The notes under the pieces were generated by a model. The model saw nothing but the letters and a program-made list of their open reading frames with translations, had not been told where the DNA came from and made no database searches. A stretch of 61,170 nucleotides of DNA from Chloroflexota bacterium (GTDB taxonomy: Bacteria > Chloroflexota > Anaerolineae > Anaerolineales > UBA4823), in the NCBI GenBank assembly GCA_020349245.1, contig CP070764.1:3915950-3977119 (forward strand). Direction: 5' to 3'. Below, in pieces: positions 37,973 through 46,399 of the stretch. How positions within the stretch are numbered: the first letter of the stretch is position 1; every line of letters starts with the position of its first letter. Made by a program: the position numbers and the translations under genes.

Positions 37973-38200
37973 ATGGAATTGACAGAGTTAATTTCAGCAG
38001 TAATATTGCCAACGTTGTTCTCGACACTTGGGAGACAAGCGTATTATCTTGACCCCGGCTCAGGAAGTTATTTTGTTCAGCTGATTCTCGCCAGCCTGAT
38101 GGGAACTTTATTTTTGATCGGGGTCTACCGCAAGAAAGTCACGGATTTCTTCCGTAGCTTGTTCTCGAAAAATAAGGCAGATGAAGAATCTGACGAATAA
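37973..38200 (+). CDS. Small membrane protein of polysaccharide-locus type
   Basis: This 75-residue protein has one clear helix (FVQLILASLMGTLFLIGVY) preceded by YYLDPGSGSYF. The motif D-P-G-S/T-G-S before a helix recurs in small proteins next to exopolysaccharide genes. The C-terminus is basic then acidic (KNKADEESDE). The ribosome site CTGGAGG lies 6 nt before ATG, and TATAAT is visible about 40 bp upstream without a good -35. Its last 20 bp overlap the methyltransferase start, so the two are coupled. Confidence 0.7.
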   Translation: MELTELISAVILPTLFSTLGRQAYYLDPGSGSYFVQLILASLMGTLFLIGVYRKKVTDFFRSLFSKNKADEESDE

Positions 38201-39578
38201 ACATTTCGTTTCCAGTTCATTTCGCGATCCAGCGGGTTTTCTGTTTATAGAAGATGGATATCTTTATCGGCAGATTAATCCTACTGGATTTGATGATTAT
38301 TTTACATTGATCAATTCCGGTCTCTTAGAGGATTTGCTTACCGCTGGTTTATTGATCCCCCATGAAGAAATTACTGCTTACGACCAAGAATCGCCTCCAG
38401 AAAAGATTGTAATAAAACCTGAGGAAATCTCCTTCATATCCTACCCTTATGAGTGGAGCTTCAGCCAGTTGAAAGATACAGCTGAATTAACACTCAAGAT
38501 CCAGAAGTTTGCAATTCGGAGGGGCATGTCTCTCAAGGATTGCAGCGCTTACAACATCCAATTTCTTCGTGGGAAACCAATATTAATCGATACCCTTTCG
38601 TTTGAACGCTACCACGAAGGAGAACCTTGGGCAGCTTACCGCCAGTTCTGCCAACACTTCCTGGCTCCATTAGCCCTAATGGCATTCACAGATGTGCGCC
38701 TTAGTCAATTATTGCGTGTGTATATTGATGGCATTCCATTAGATTTAGCTAGCAAATTACTCCCCAAAAAAACCTCGCTAAATTTATCCTTAAACCTGCA
38801 TATTCATCTTCATGCCAAATCCCAGGCTCGTTATTCCGATAAGAAGATTGAACCCAACAAGGAGCACCGGCAACTGAAGGAGCACCAGCTCCTCGGAATG
38901 ATCGAAAGCCTCCAATCGGGGATCGAGAAATTAAATTGGAAACCTGATAAAACAGACTGGGCTGACTATGAGCAATTTCATAATTATTCACCAGCAGCTT
39001 TGGAGCAAAAGCAGGAAGTCGTTGAGAATTACCTCACCAGATCCCAATCTTCTATGGTCTGGGATTTGGGGGCAAATACCGGGAAATTTAGCCGTATCGC
39101 CACTCAACAAAATATCAACACCATCTCTTTCGACCTTGATCCAGGCGCAGTGGAGTTGAATTATCTCGAGGCAGTGAAACGTGGAGATCATCATCTTTTG
39201 CCTTTGGTCAGCGATCTAACAAACCCCAGCCCCGGGTTGGGCTGGGCACATGAAGAACGCCAATCCCTGTTGGATCGTGGACCCGCAGATACTGTCATGG
39301 CCCTTGCGCTGATTCACCACCTGGTGATCGGAAATAATGTCCCCCTAGAGAAGTTAGCTCAATTCTTCAGCAAGGTCTGCAATTGGCTGATCATTGAATT
39401 CATTCCGAAACAGGACCCCCAGGTCGAGAAGCTGATGGGGGTCCGAAAAGACATATTCCAGGATTATGATCAAGATCACTTTCTTCAATACTTTTCAATA
39501 TATTTTGATAAGCTCGACCAGCATAAAATTGAAGATTCCGATCGGGATTTATTCCTCTTCAAGGTAAAGAAATCTTAG
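38181..39578 (+). CDS. Class I methyltransferase, NoeA-like
   Basis: This 465-residue protein carries a class I methyltransferase domain in its C-terminal half: MVWDLGANTGKFSRIATQQN (motif I, residues ~291-310), ISFDLDPGAVELNY and the late motif ADTVMALALIHHLVIGNNVP. The N-terminal half (SFRDPAGFLFIEDGYLYRQI; SLKDCSAYNIQFLRGKPILI DTLSF in segments) matches a widespread group sometimes labelled nodulation protein NoeA-like, often found in surface-glycan loci. It overlaps the small membrane protein by 20 bp in another frame. Substrate unknown. Confidence 0.8.
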   Translation: MKNLTNKHFVSSSFRDPAGFLFIEDGYLYRQINPTGFDDYFTLINSGLLEDLLTAGLLIPHEEITAYDQESPPEKIVIKPEEISFISYPYEWSFSQLKDTAELTLKIQKFAIRRGMSLKDCSAYNIQFLRGKPILIDTLSFERYHEGEPWAAYRQFCQHFLAPLALMAFTDVRLSQLLRVYIDGIPLDLASKLLPKKTSLNLSLNLHIHLHAKSQARYSDKKIEPNKEHRQLKEHQLLGMIESLQSGIEKLNWKPDKTDWADYEQFHNYSPAALEQKQEVVENYLTRSQSSMVWDLGANTGKFSRIATQQNINTISFDLDPGAVELNYLEAVKRGDHHLLPLVSDLTNPSPGLGWAHEERQSLLDRGPADTVMALALIHHLVIGNNVPLEKLAQFFSKVCNWLIIEFIPKQDPQVEKLMGVRKDIFQDYDQDHFLQYFSIYFDKLDQHKIEDSDRDLFLFKVKKS

Positions 39579-39664
39579 CCAGTTACTGCTTCACGAAGGA
39601 TCTCGGTTCCCCGAGTTTCTAGAATTATATTCAAGGTTAGTTCATCCAGAAATAACATTCAGTT

Positions 39665-39680
39665 TGGCGTAATTCTTGCA
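39665..39680 (+). promoter_or_regulatory. Sigma-54 (-24/-12) promoter match before the small lipoprotein gene
   Basis: TGGCGTA (39665-39671) and TTGCA (39676-39680) give the invariant GG and GC dinucleotides at 39666-39667 and 39678-39679 with exactly 10 nt between them. The consensus is TGGCACG-N4-TTGCA. The predicted start is near 39691, 43 nt before the gene. It is one of three matches sharing TCTTGCAC around the -12 element. Confidence 0.7.
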
Positions 39681-39733
39681 CAACTACCTGCAACGGGAAG
39701 TTTTATTCCGATGTCAGAAATCTCGAGGTTGCA

Positions 39734-40225
39734 GTGCTGTTGTCTATAAAAACTTTAACCGGGTTAACCATATTGATTGTATTCCTGCTATCCGCCTGCT
39801 CAGCCGGTTCTCCTGGAATAAAAAATCAAGAACCTGTCATCCAAGTCAGCGCTGACCCCAATACAGTTGGGGTGAGTGCTCATCAAACAAAATCGGGGGC
39901 AAAGTTTGAACAAGCTTCTATGGGTGAAATGGTCGCCTTTGAAGGAAGCGTATTTGTTGCCTCGACGAAGCCTATTGAAGCGTATTGGACTCAGGCTGGC
40001 TGGACGATCTCCAATGAATCCAATCGCAAGGATATTGGTCAGGTTCCAGATGATTGCACATTATACAAGCACCTCGGAGTAGAAGATCAATGGATTGGCA
40101 GTTGCTCAGGCTATACCCTGGTCCCCAAATTTGGAGCGACTAATATTGCCGTTGTGCTTGAAAAATCTGATGGTTCATCTATCTTGGTCCAGGTTGCCCC
40201 CCCTCCAGATTCTGAAACACCCTGA
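39734..40225 (+). CDS. Small secreted lipoprotein
   Basis: This 163-residue protein has an N-terminal signal peptide and lipobox (IVFLLSAC, modified Cys22). The mature part is a small soluble beta-rich domain with a likely Cys pair (DDCTLY and GSCSGYTL), and a Pro-rich C-terminus. No family recognised. The start is GTG 39734, with GAGG 5 nt upstream; TTG 39740 is an alternative. The sigma-54 match at 39665-39680 lies just upstream, linking it to the rpoN locus that follows. Probably anchored on the outer face of the cell membrane. Confidence 0.75.
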   Translation: MLLSIKTLTGLTILIVFLLSACSAGSPGIKNQEPVIQVSADPNTVGVSAHQTKSGAKFEQASMGEMVAFEGSVFVASTKPIEAYWTQAGWTISNESNRKDIGQVPDDCTLYKHLGVEDQWIGSCSGYTLVPKFGATNIAVVLEKSDGSSILVQVAPPPDSETP

Positions 40226-40280
40226 TAAATTCCCGATACCAACCTTTCATAACTGTTAAGGCTTTTCCGCTCATTTTATC

Positions 40281-40309
40281 TTGACAAAGATAATAGTTAT
40301 CTTGATAAT
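40281..40309 (+). promoter_or_regulatory. Sigma-70 promoter with palindromic operator in its spacer, before rpoN
   Basis: -35 TTGACA (40281-40286) and -10 GATAAT (40304-40309) flank a 17-bp spacer (40287-40303) that is itself a dyad: AAGATAA-tag-TTATCTT, with perfect 7-bp arms. A repressor bound there would block this promoter. Confidence 0.65.
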
Positions 40310-40336
40310 CATAGGCGGTATTGTTATTCATTGGGC

Positions 40337-40352
40337 GGGCATGATTCTTGCA
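40337..40352 (+). promoter_or_regulatory. Sigma-54 (-24/-12) promoter match before rpoN
   Basis: GGGCATG (40337-40343) and TTGCA (40348-40352) give GG at 40338-40339 and GC at 40350-40351, 10 nt apart. The predicted start is near 40363, 57 nt before ATG 40420, suggesting positive autoregulation of the sigma-54 gene. Confidence 0.65.
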
Positions 40353-40419
40353 CCACTCAGTGGGAATTGAACCAGAAACTTCCGAGAAAAACAATACTTA
40401 TTAAAGAGAAGTGACCATT

Positions 40420-41832
40420 ATGCTTCAAACTCAATTACGCCCGTCAACCCAGTTAAAGCCTTTAACAACTGCACACCTTGCGCAGACAATGGCATTAATC
40501 GAGCTCACTGCTGCAGAGCTTGAACAAAAAGTTCAAGCAGAACTCGCGAAAAATCCAGCGCTTGAAGTTAAGGACACCCGCCATTGTCCTGTATGCAAGC
40601 GCCAATACGCAGAAAACGGTCTCTGCCCTCGCTGCCATCCCAAGGTAAGTCATCAGCTTGACCAACCGATTATTTTTGTTTCACCCCGTCATGATTTTAT
40701 CCGTACCCCTAGGAATGAATCAGAAACACAGGACAGAGAGCTGCAATTAGCAAAAGAAGATCTGTCAACCTATGTGTTGAAGCAAATCGCACCCGAGCTT
40801 CCCGTAGAAGATCGTCAGATCGCGGCTTATATACTCTCAAACCTGGATGAAGATGGTCTCCTAGAAATCCCGCTGGTCGAAGTTGCTCGATATTATCATG
40901 TCCCCATTTCACGGGTTGAAAGTGTAGTTGAGCTCATCCAACACGCAGATCCGATTGGCGTAGGTTCCCCATCGCCTCAAGAAGCGATGTTGGTGCAGCT
41001 CGATGTGCTCTCGGAACATCACCCGGTTCCCCTGCATGCGGATGCTGCTATTCGTGAGGGATTGGATTTGTTGAGCCGGCATCAATATGTTGAACTTGCC
41101 CGGTTGATCGGTATTCAAGTACATCAGGTAGAAAAAATTGCCCGATTTATCAGCGACAATCTCAATCCTTTCCCTGGTCGCGCATTTTGGGGAGATATTC
41201 GCAGTGGCTTCAGTGACAATCCGCCAGTTTATACCCAGCCCGATGCCATTATCACCACAATTGATAATTCTCCAGAATCTCCTCTGGTTGTCGAGGTGTT
41301 TTCACCCTATGCAGGAATTCTGAGGGTTAACCCACTATTCAGACAAGCAATCGAGGAAGTCTCCAAGGAAAACACCGAACAATGGAAATCCGATTTGAGC
41401 CGCGCCGAGCTGCTTGTCAAGTGCTTGCAGCAGAGGACCACAACCATCGTCAGGTTGATGCGACGCCTAGCTGTCATCCAGCGTGAATTCATCCTGCGTG
41501 GAGATCAATTTCTCCGGCCGCAAACACGTGCAAGTTTAGCCCAAGAATTGGATGTTCACGAATCAACCATATCAAGGGCAGTGGCAAACAAATCGGTCCA
41601 GATTCCCAATGGACACATCATCCCTCTTTCGAAATTTTTCGACCGGAGTCTGCAAGTCAGAACCGCCCTAAAACAAATCATTCAAGAAGAAAAATCACCA
41701 CTAAGTGACAGCGCAATCTCTGAACTCCTTGAGGAGCAGGGTTACTCTGTTGCCCGTCGAACTGTAGCAAAATACCGGGCGATGGAAGGTATCCTCCCGT
41801 CTCACTTGCGCCAGTCACCAGAGACAGTATAG
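40420..41832 (+). CDS. rpoN: RNA polymerase sigma-54 factor with inserted zinc-knuckle
   Basis: This is the alternative sigma factor for -24/-12 promoters. It has 470 residues from ATG 40420 (GTG 40411 is possible but too close to the ribosome site). Region I (residues 1-50) is canonical (LRPSTQLKPLTTAHLAQTMA, then ELEQKVQAELAKNPALEV). A Cys4 motif, Cys56-x2-Cys59-x9-Cys69-x2-Cys72, is inserted in the region I-II junction. The core-binding region follows, then the HTH (LAQELDVHESTISRAVANKS) and the RpoN box ARRTVAKYR (445-453). It is followed by a kinase (5-bp gap) and an NtrC-type activator, making a complete sigma-54 regulatory operon. Confidence 0.95.
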   Translation: MLQTQLRPSTQLKPLTTAHLAQTMALIELTAAELEQKVQAELAKNPALEVKDTRHCPVCKRQYAENGLCPRCHPKVSHQLDQPIIFVSPRHDFIRTPRNESETQDRELQLAKEDLSTYVLKQIAPELPVEDRQIAAYILSNLDEDGLLEIPLVEVARYYHVPISRVESVVELIQHADPIGVGSPSPQEAMLVQLDVLSEHHPVPLHADAAIREGLDLLSRHQYVELARLIGIQVHQVEKIARFISDNLNPFPGRAFWGDIRSGFSDNPPVYTQPDAIITTIDNSPESPLVVEVFSPYAGILRVNPLFRQAIEEVSKENTEQWKSDLSRAELLVKCLQQRTTTIVRLMRRLAVIQREFILRGDQFLRPQTRASLAQELDVHESTISRAVANKSVQIPNGHIIPLSKFFDRSLQVRTALKQIIQEEKSPLSDSAISELLEEQGYSVARRTVAKYRAMEGILPSHLRQSPETV

Positions 41833-41837
41833 ATTTC

Positions 41838-43805
41838 ATGAACCGTTCGATACCTCTCCCGAGTGTCTCCTTCCTGCGCACCCGCCAACCATCCTTGGCG
41901 GAGTTGGAGCACCTCCTGGATTTCATCCCGCAAGCGAGCTTGCTAGTTGATTTAGAAAAGAATTCTATCGTTCTGGCAAATGCCAAGGCCACTGAATTGA
42001 CCGCCTTCACCAGGTCAGAGCTGATCAAGTCCAACATTGAGAATCTCATACCCTTCCTTTCCAACCACCTCAAAACCGGTTCTACTTCCAGTAAACCTGA
42101 GACATATATCGACAGTTTGGCAACTCGTCAAGGTTCGTCTATTGAAGTACGCGTAGAGATCACGCGTTTTGATCCCCTAGGCAGCTGGGGATTAGTGACA
42201 TTTGAACCGGCAAATTTGCGCGAGAAATCAGCAGCAGAACTTAAACGCCGTTCAGAGAGACTCAGTGATTTATCCGATCTCATTCTCGCCAGTTACGAGA
42301 AAGACGTTGAGCGAGCGCTCCAGAAAGTTCTGGAGTCTGGTAAGAAGATGACTGGTGCAGATTTCATTGCACTTTATCTCGCCCATGGTACAAAACCTGG
42401 CTTGGAACGAAAATTCACAAGTGGTCTAATTCCTTCGATTCCAGAAAAACTTGAACCCAGTGAAATCAATGAGTATTTAAAACCGACTACCTGGGAACCA
42501 GGAAATCGGGTGTCTAATCATTTATTCCGGGCGGCAAAAATATCAAAGATGGGCTACCTGCAGACATATCCGATTGGTGAAGATGGGGCATTCTTGGGTA
42601 TCGTAGTCCTTGCCGCTGAGCAGGGTGGCATCCCTGCGGAGAATACAGCAATTACGCAAATATTGTCTGGTGTTATTTCCGGCGTTATTCAACAAAATTC
42701 TGTCTTCGCGAATTTATTAAATCGCGAACGGATAATGGGACAAAAAATTCTAATAGGAGATACAGTTCAAGAATCAACCCAGGATGGGATTATACTGCTC
42801 TCACCAGATCTATTGATCGAGGAGTTAAATCCACAGGCAGAAGCTCTACTTGGGTATGCCTCCACAGAAATCTATGGGCAACCTGTGAATAACGTTTTGA
42901 TTGGTCCCTTAAATTTAGTACCGGCGCTGCAGTCTGCTCAGCAAGGCATATCTACACCAAACCTCGGCGAAGTTCATCTCCACCGGCGGGATGGGGTAGC
43001 ATTTCTTGCTCATCTCCAAGTGATCCCGCTGATGAGTGATGAAGACATTCAAGGCATAATTGTCATGCTGCGGGATTTAAGCGCCCATGAAGAGTCAGAA
43101 ATTCGCAACCAGCAGCTCGAACAACGTGCCCTGTTAGGTGAAGTAACCGCAATTTTTGCCCATGAGGTACGCAATCCGATAAATAATATCAGCACTGGAT
43201 TACAATTGATGGCATTCAATCTGCCCTCAGATGATCCCAACCAAGAGGTCATCACTCGCTTGTTGGATGACTGCAACCGATTAAACCATCTGATGCAGTC
43301 CGTGCTGACGTTTTCCCGTCCTCCTGAAAATAAATTTCAACAGGTTGACCTTGCGGAACTCATTCCGACCCTTTTGGAGCGCTGGAGGCCGCGCCTCGCC
43401 AGGCTGAAAGTTGAACACGAGTTTGTCTCAAAAACGAAGACCACGACAATACTTGGTGACCCGCGCGCTCTCGAACAAGTCTTCAGCAATTTAATCGGTA
43501 ATGCAGTCGAGGCGATGAAATCGAACGGCGGAAAGTTGTCCATTCATATCCGCCAATCTCATCAAGAAGGTGGTCGCCAGTATATCGAAGTTAACGTCAT
43601 TGATGATGGACCGGGCATTCCCCCAGATTTGATCGATCGCATATTTGAACCTTTTGTTACTACGAGCCGCAACGGCACTGGACTGGGTTTGTCAATCGCC
43701 AAACGCATCGTTTCCGCTCATAAAGGCACTATCAGTGCCTCCAGCGTGCCTGGTGGTACGGTTTTCCAGGTTACCCTGCCCCAATTCCAAAACCCAGAGG
43801 TATAA
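41838..43805 (+). CDS. PAS/GAF sensor histidine kinase (NtrB-like), cytoplasmic
   Basis: This histidine kinase has 655 residues and no membrane helices. The order is: PAS-like domain (~25-130), GAF-like domain (~140-290), PAS domain (~310-410, STQDGIILLSPDLLIEELNP), HisKA with LGEVTAIFAHEVRNPINNIS (phospho-acceptor His442), and HATPase_c with N-box NLIGNAVEAMKSNG and G-boxes DDGPGIPP and GTGLGLSIAKRIV. It lies between rpoN and the NtrC-type regulator, its presumed partner. It senses an intracellular signal of unknown nature. Confidence 0.92.
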   Translation: MNRSIPLPSVSFLRTRQPSLAELEHLLDFIPQASLLVDLEKNSIVLANAKATELTAFTRSELIKSNIENLIPFLSNHLKTGSTSSKPETYIDSLATRQGSSIEVRVEITRFDPLGSWGLVTFEPANLREKSAAELKRRSERLSDLSDLILASYEKDVERALQKVLESGKKMTGADFIALYLAHGTKPGLERKFTSGLIPSIPEKLEPSEINEYLKPTTWEPGNRVSNHLFRAAKISKMGYLQTYPIGEDGAFLGIVVLAAEQGGIPAENTAITQILSGVISGVIQQNSVFANLLNRERIMGQKILIGDTVQESTQDGIILLSPDLLIEELNPQAEALLGYASTEIYGQPVNNVLIGPLNLVPALQSAQQGISTPNLGEVHLHRRDGVAFLAHLQVIPLMSDEDIQGIIVMLRDLSAHEESEIRNQQLEQRALLGEVTAIFAHEVRNPINNISTGLQLMAFNLPSDDPNQEVITRLLDDCNRLNHLMQSVLTFSRPPENKFQQVDLAELIPTLLERWRPRLARLKVEHEFVSKTKTTTILGDPRALEQVFSNLIGNAVEAMKSNGGKLSIHIRQSHQEGGRQYIEVNVIDDGPGIPPDLIDRIFEPFVTTSRNGTGLGLSIAKRIVSAHKGTISASSVPGGTVFQVTLPQFQNPEV

Positions 43806-43812
43806 ACACTTA

Positions 43813-44988
43813 ATGAGCTTAACAGTCCTTATTGTTGATGACGAAGAAAATGCGCGCTTGAATATCGCCTCCTATCTCACCAGCAGGGATTATGAAATTC
43901 TCCATGCCGCTACCTTGGGAGAAGCCCGCGAACAGGTTTTGAGTGGAAGCGCAGACATTGTCCTTCTTGATGTGCGGCTTCCAGATGGCTATGGACCTGT
44001 TCTGCTCGAAGAAACCTTGCATATCCCCCACCGCCCTCCGATAATCGTTATTACTGCGCACGGAGATGTTGATAACGCGGTTTATGCGATGAAGAACGGA
44101 GCCCATGACTTTCTCGAAAAACCCATCGATTTAGAGGAGCTCGAAAAGACTATTGTTCGCGCTGGGGAGGTTGTCTCAATGCGGCGTGAGTTGAGCCACT
44201 TTCGAGAATCACAGCATAAGAATCTCAATTTTGTTGTTGGAAAATCTCCAGTCATGCGCACCTTGCTTGAACATGCACAACGAGCCGCTGAAGCTTCCGT
44301 ATCCGTGCTAATCACTGGTGAAACCGGCACGGGAAAGGAAGTACTTGCACGGGCTATCCATGGCATGGGACCTCGAGGAAAAAAACCTTTCATTGATATC
44401 AGTCTGCCTGCAGTTCAGAGCACTGTTGTCGAAGCAGAGTTGTTCGGGTATGAAGCTGGTGCTTTCACCAGTGCTGAGAAACGAAAACCCGGCTTGATGG
44501 AGATCGCAGATAACGGGATATTATTCCTCGACGAAATTTCCTCCGCACCGGTTGATGTTCAGGTGAAACTTTTACGAGTATTGGAAGAACGCTCCTTCCG
44601 AAGAGTTGGCGGGACAAATCTGATTAAGGTTGATGTACAGGTCATTGCAGCCTCCAACCGGGATTTACTGAAAATGATGACAGATGGTGAATTCAGGGAG
44701 GATTTGTATTACCGTCTTAAAGTCGTTGATTTGCACATACCTCCGCTTCGTGAACATAAAGAAGATATCCCCGAATTGGTTGGTCTCTTCATTAGGCTCA
44801 ACAACCCACAAATGGGCCTCAACATCGAAGATATCAATCCCAGGGCGATGGAAGCATTGATGAACTATAATTGGCCAGGAAATATCCGTCAACTGCGCCA
44901 TGTACTCGACAGAGCAATGCTCTTTTGCGATGATGCTGCCATCGATCTTTCCCATCTGCCAGTTGAGATTATCAACAAAGCAAAATAA
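43813..44988 (+). CDS. NtrC-type sigma-54 activator lacking a DNA-binding domain
   Basis: This is an AAA+ enhancer-binding-protein-type activator. It has 391 residues from ATG 43813, 7 bp after the kinase; an in-frame start at 43645 lies inside the kinase gene and is not used. Residues 1-120 are a receiver with Asp9-Asp10 and phosphoacceptor Asp53. Residues ~145-380 are the AAA+ domain: Walker A GETGTGKE, the sigma-54-contact loop GAFTSA (usually GAFTGA), Walker B GILFLDEIS and NWPGNIRQLRHVL. It stops at LPVEIINKAK, directly after the AAA+ lid. The usual Fis-type helix-turn-helix is absent, so it probably activates from solution. Confidence 0.93.
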   Translation: MSLTVLIVDDEENARLNIASYLTSRDYEILHAATLGEAREQVLSGSADIVLLDVRLPDGYGPVLLEETLHIPHRPPIIVITAHGDVDNAVYAMKNGAHDFLEKPIDLEELEKTIVRAGEVVSMRRELSHFRESQHKNLNFVVGKSPVMRTLLEHAQRAAEASVSVLITGETGTGKEVLARAIHGMGPRGKKPFIDISLPAVQSTVVEAELFGYEAGAFTSAEKRKPGLMEIADNGILFLDEISSAPVDVQVKLLRVLEERSFRRVGGTNLIKVDVQVIAASNRDLLKMMTDGEFREDLYYRLKVVDLHIPPLREHKEDIPELVGLFIRLNNPQMGLNIEDINPRAMEALMNYNWPGNIRQLRHVLDRAMLFCDDAAIDLSHLPVEIINKAK

Positions 44989-45007
44989 TGCATAGTCCCC
45001 GAGTTTC

Positions 45008-45023
45008 TGGCATGTCTCTTGCA
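45008..45023 (+). promoter_or_regulatory. Sigma-54 (-24/-12) promoter match before the FtsZ/TPR/protease operon
   Basis: TGGCATG (45008-45014) and TTGCA (45019-45023) give GG at 45009-45010 and GC at 45021-45022 with 10 nt between. It begins 19 bp after the activator's stop codon. The predicted start (~45034) is just before the AGGAG ribosome site (45035-45039) of the next gene, giving a very short leader. Confidence 0.75.
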
Positions 45024-45046
45024 CATATTATGCCAGGAGCGAGACT

Positions 45047-46387
45047 ATGCCCAATTTCCCCACACCACCAGTAAACAACCGCATCGGTTTTCACTACTTC
45101 CCTGATACGGATCATTACCGGGAAACCGATTTGTATACCTGGCTGCCTGAGATCAAGACACTCGGAGCCTTCTGGTTAACCCTGGTCGCTCCGTTAGATA
45201 GAGCGATCCCGGAATTCTTCATCAATGGCTTGGTTGAGAATGGCATCGAACCTATTCTCCATTTTCAGCTCCCGCTAAATAAGAAGACTGCCAATGTAGA
45301 TCTTGATTTGCTTTTTCAGAATTATGCCCGCTGGGGGGTTAACTATGTGATCCTCTTCGACGCGCCAAATATTCGAAAATCGTGGACGCCTTCAAGCTGG
45401 GCCCAAGAGGATCTTGTAGAAAATTTCCTGGACCACTTTATTCCCCAGGCGGAAAATGCTGCGAAAAGAGGACTTGTACCGGTATTCCCACCACTCGAAC
45501 CGGGTGGAGATTACTGGGACACAGCATTTTTACGATCCTCTTTTCAGGCACTTGAGCGCCGGGGAAGCTATTACCTGCTTGACCGGATGGGGATCTCCGC
45601 AAAGGCCTTCTCTGCAAATCGACCGTTGGATTGGGGAAGCGGTGGACCTGAGCGTTGGCCAGAGTCGCGGCCATATTTCACAAAATCCGGCAATCAAGAT
45701 CATCGGGGCTTTGCAATTTCTGATTGGTACATGGCAATCACCCAGGCCGTTATTGGTGAGCCCCGTCCATTGATTTTGCTCTACTTAGGAAGCTCTTCCA
45801 GCGAAGAAAAATCGAATGATCCTGAGCAAAAAGCACACGTCCGCCGGACTCTCGGTATGGTTCAAGCACTTGCTGGTCCATCATCTATCGCAAAAAATAA
45901 CCCGTCATTGAAGGCGGTCAACGCTTTACCACCCCAGGTGCTCTGTGGTAATTTCTGGTTGCTAAGTGCAGATCCTGGCAGCCCCTTTGCAGATCAAGCC
46001 TGGTTTCTCCCAGGCGAGAACGGCAGTCCAAAGGCACAAGCCTTGATCCGCTGGAATTCCTGGGCGGATGGGAAAGCTCTGGATCCCACAAGATCATCAC
46101 CAGTCCCGGTCACAACTCAAACCATTCCCCATTACTTGGTTTTACCTGCGTACGAGTGGGGTATCACTGATTGGCATCTCAACGCAGCCCGTCCTTTTAT
46201 TCGCAAATACCGTCCGATGATTGGCTTTTCGTTGAATTACGCTTTTATGGCAGAGAGAGTCACTGTGGTTGGTGATGTAGATCAATTTCCAGAGTCTGCT
46301 TTAGATTTATTACGAAATGCAGGATGCATGGTCGAAAGGATCAGCGGGGATGGCACAAGTATTGCAACACAATTGGCAGAAAAATAA
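45047..46387 (+). CDS. Uncharacterised protein, TIM-barrel/glycosidase-like
   Basis: This 446-residue soluble protein has no signal peptide. The N-terminal ~250 residues read like a beta/alpha barrel of the glycoside hydrolase type (RIGFHYFPDTDHYRETDLYT; LGAFWLTLVAPLDRAIPEFF; GIEPILHFQLPL; WGVNYVILFDAPN; RGFAISDWYMAI). A catalytic Glu pair is not obvious, so enzyme activity is unproven. The C-terminal part has HYLVLPAYEWGITDWHLNAA. It has a strong ribosome site AGGAG and is the first gene after the sigma-54 promoter at 45008-45023. FtsZ-like gene follows after 12 bp. Function unknown. Confidence 0.65.
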   Translation: MPNFPTPPVNNRIGFHYFPDTDHYRETDLYTWLPEIKTLGAFWLTLVAPLDRAIPEFFINGLVENGIEPILHFQLPLNKKTANVDLDLLFQNYARWGVNYVILFDAPNIRKSWTPSSWAQEDLVENFLDHFIPQAENAAKRGLVPVFPPLEPGGDYWDTAFLRSSFQALERRGSYYLLDRMGISAKAFSANRPLDWGSGGPERWPESRPYFTKSGNQDHRGFAISDWYMAITQAVIGEPRPLILLYLGSSSSEEKSNDPEQKAHVRRTLGMVQALAGPSSIAKNNPSLKAVNALPPQVLCGNFWLLSADPGSPFADQAWFLPGENGSPKAQALIRWNSWADGKALDPTRSSPVPVTTQTIPHYLVLPAYEWGITDWHLNAARPFIRKYRPMIGFSLNYAFMAERVTVVGDVDQFPESALDLLRNAGCMVERISGDGTSIATQLAEK

Positions 46388-46399
46388 GCGGAGGTTCAG

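Noticed and set aside
39602..39615. CTCGG/CCGAG hairpin after the NoeA-like methyltransferase as terminator
   Set aside because: The stem has only 5 bp and is followed by just TTTCT, so it is not convincing as an intrinsic terminator.
43645..43812. Extended start of the NtrC-type activator inside the kinase gene
   Set aside because: The extra 56 residues have no receiver-like character and overlap kinase coding sequence. ATG 43813 begins the canonical receiver and lies 7 bp after the kinase stop.
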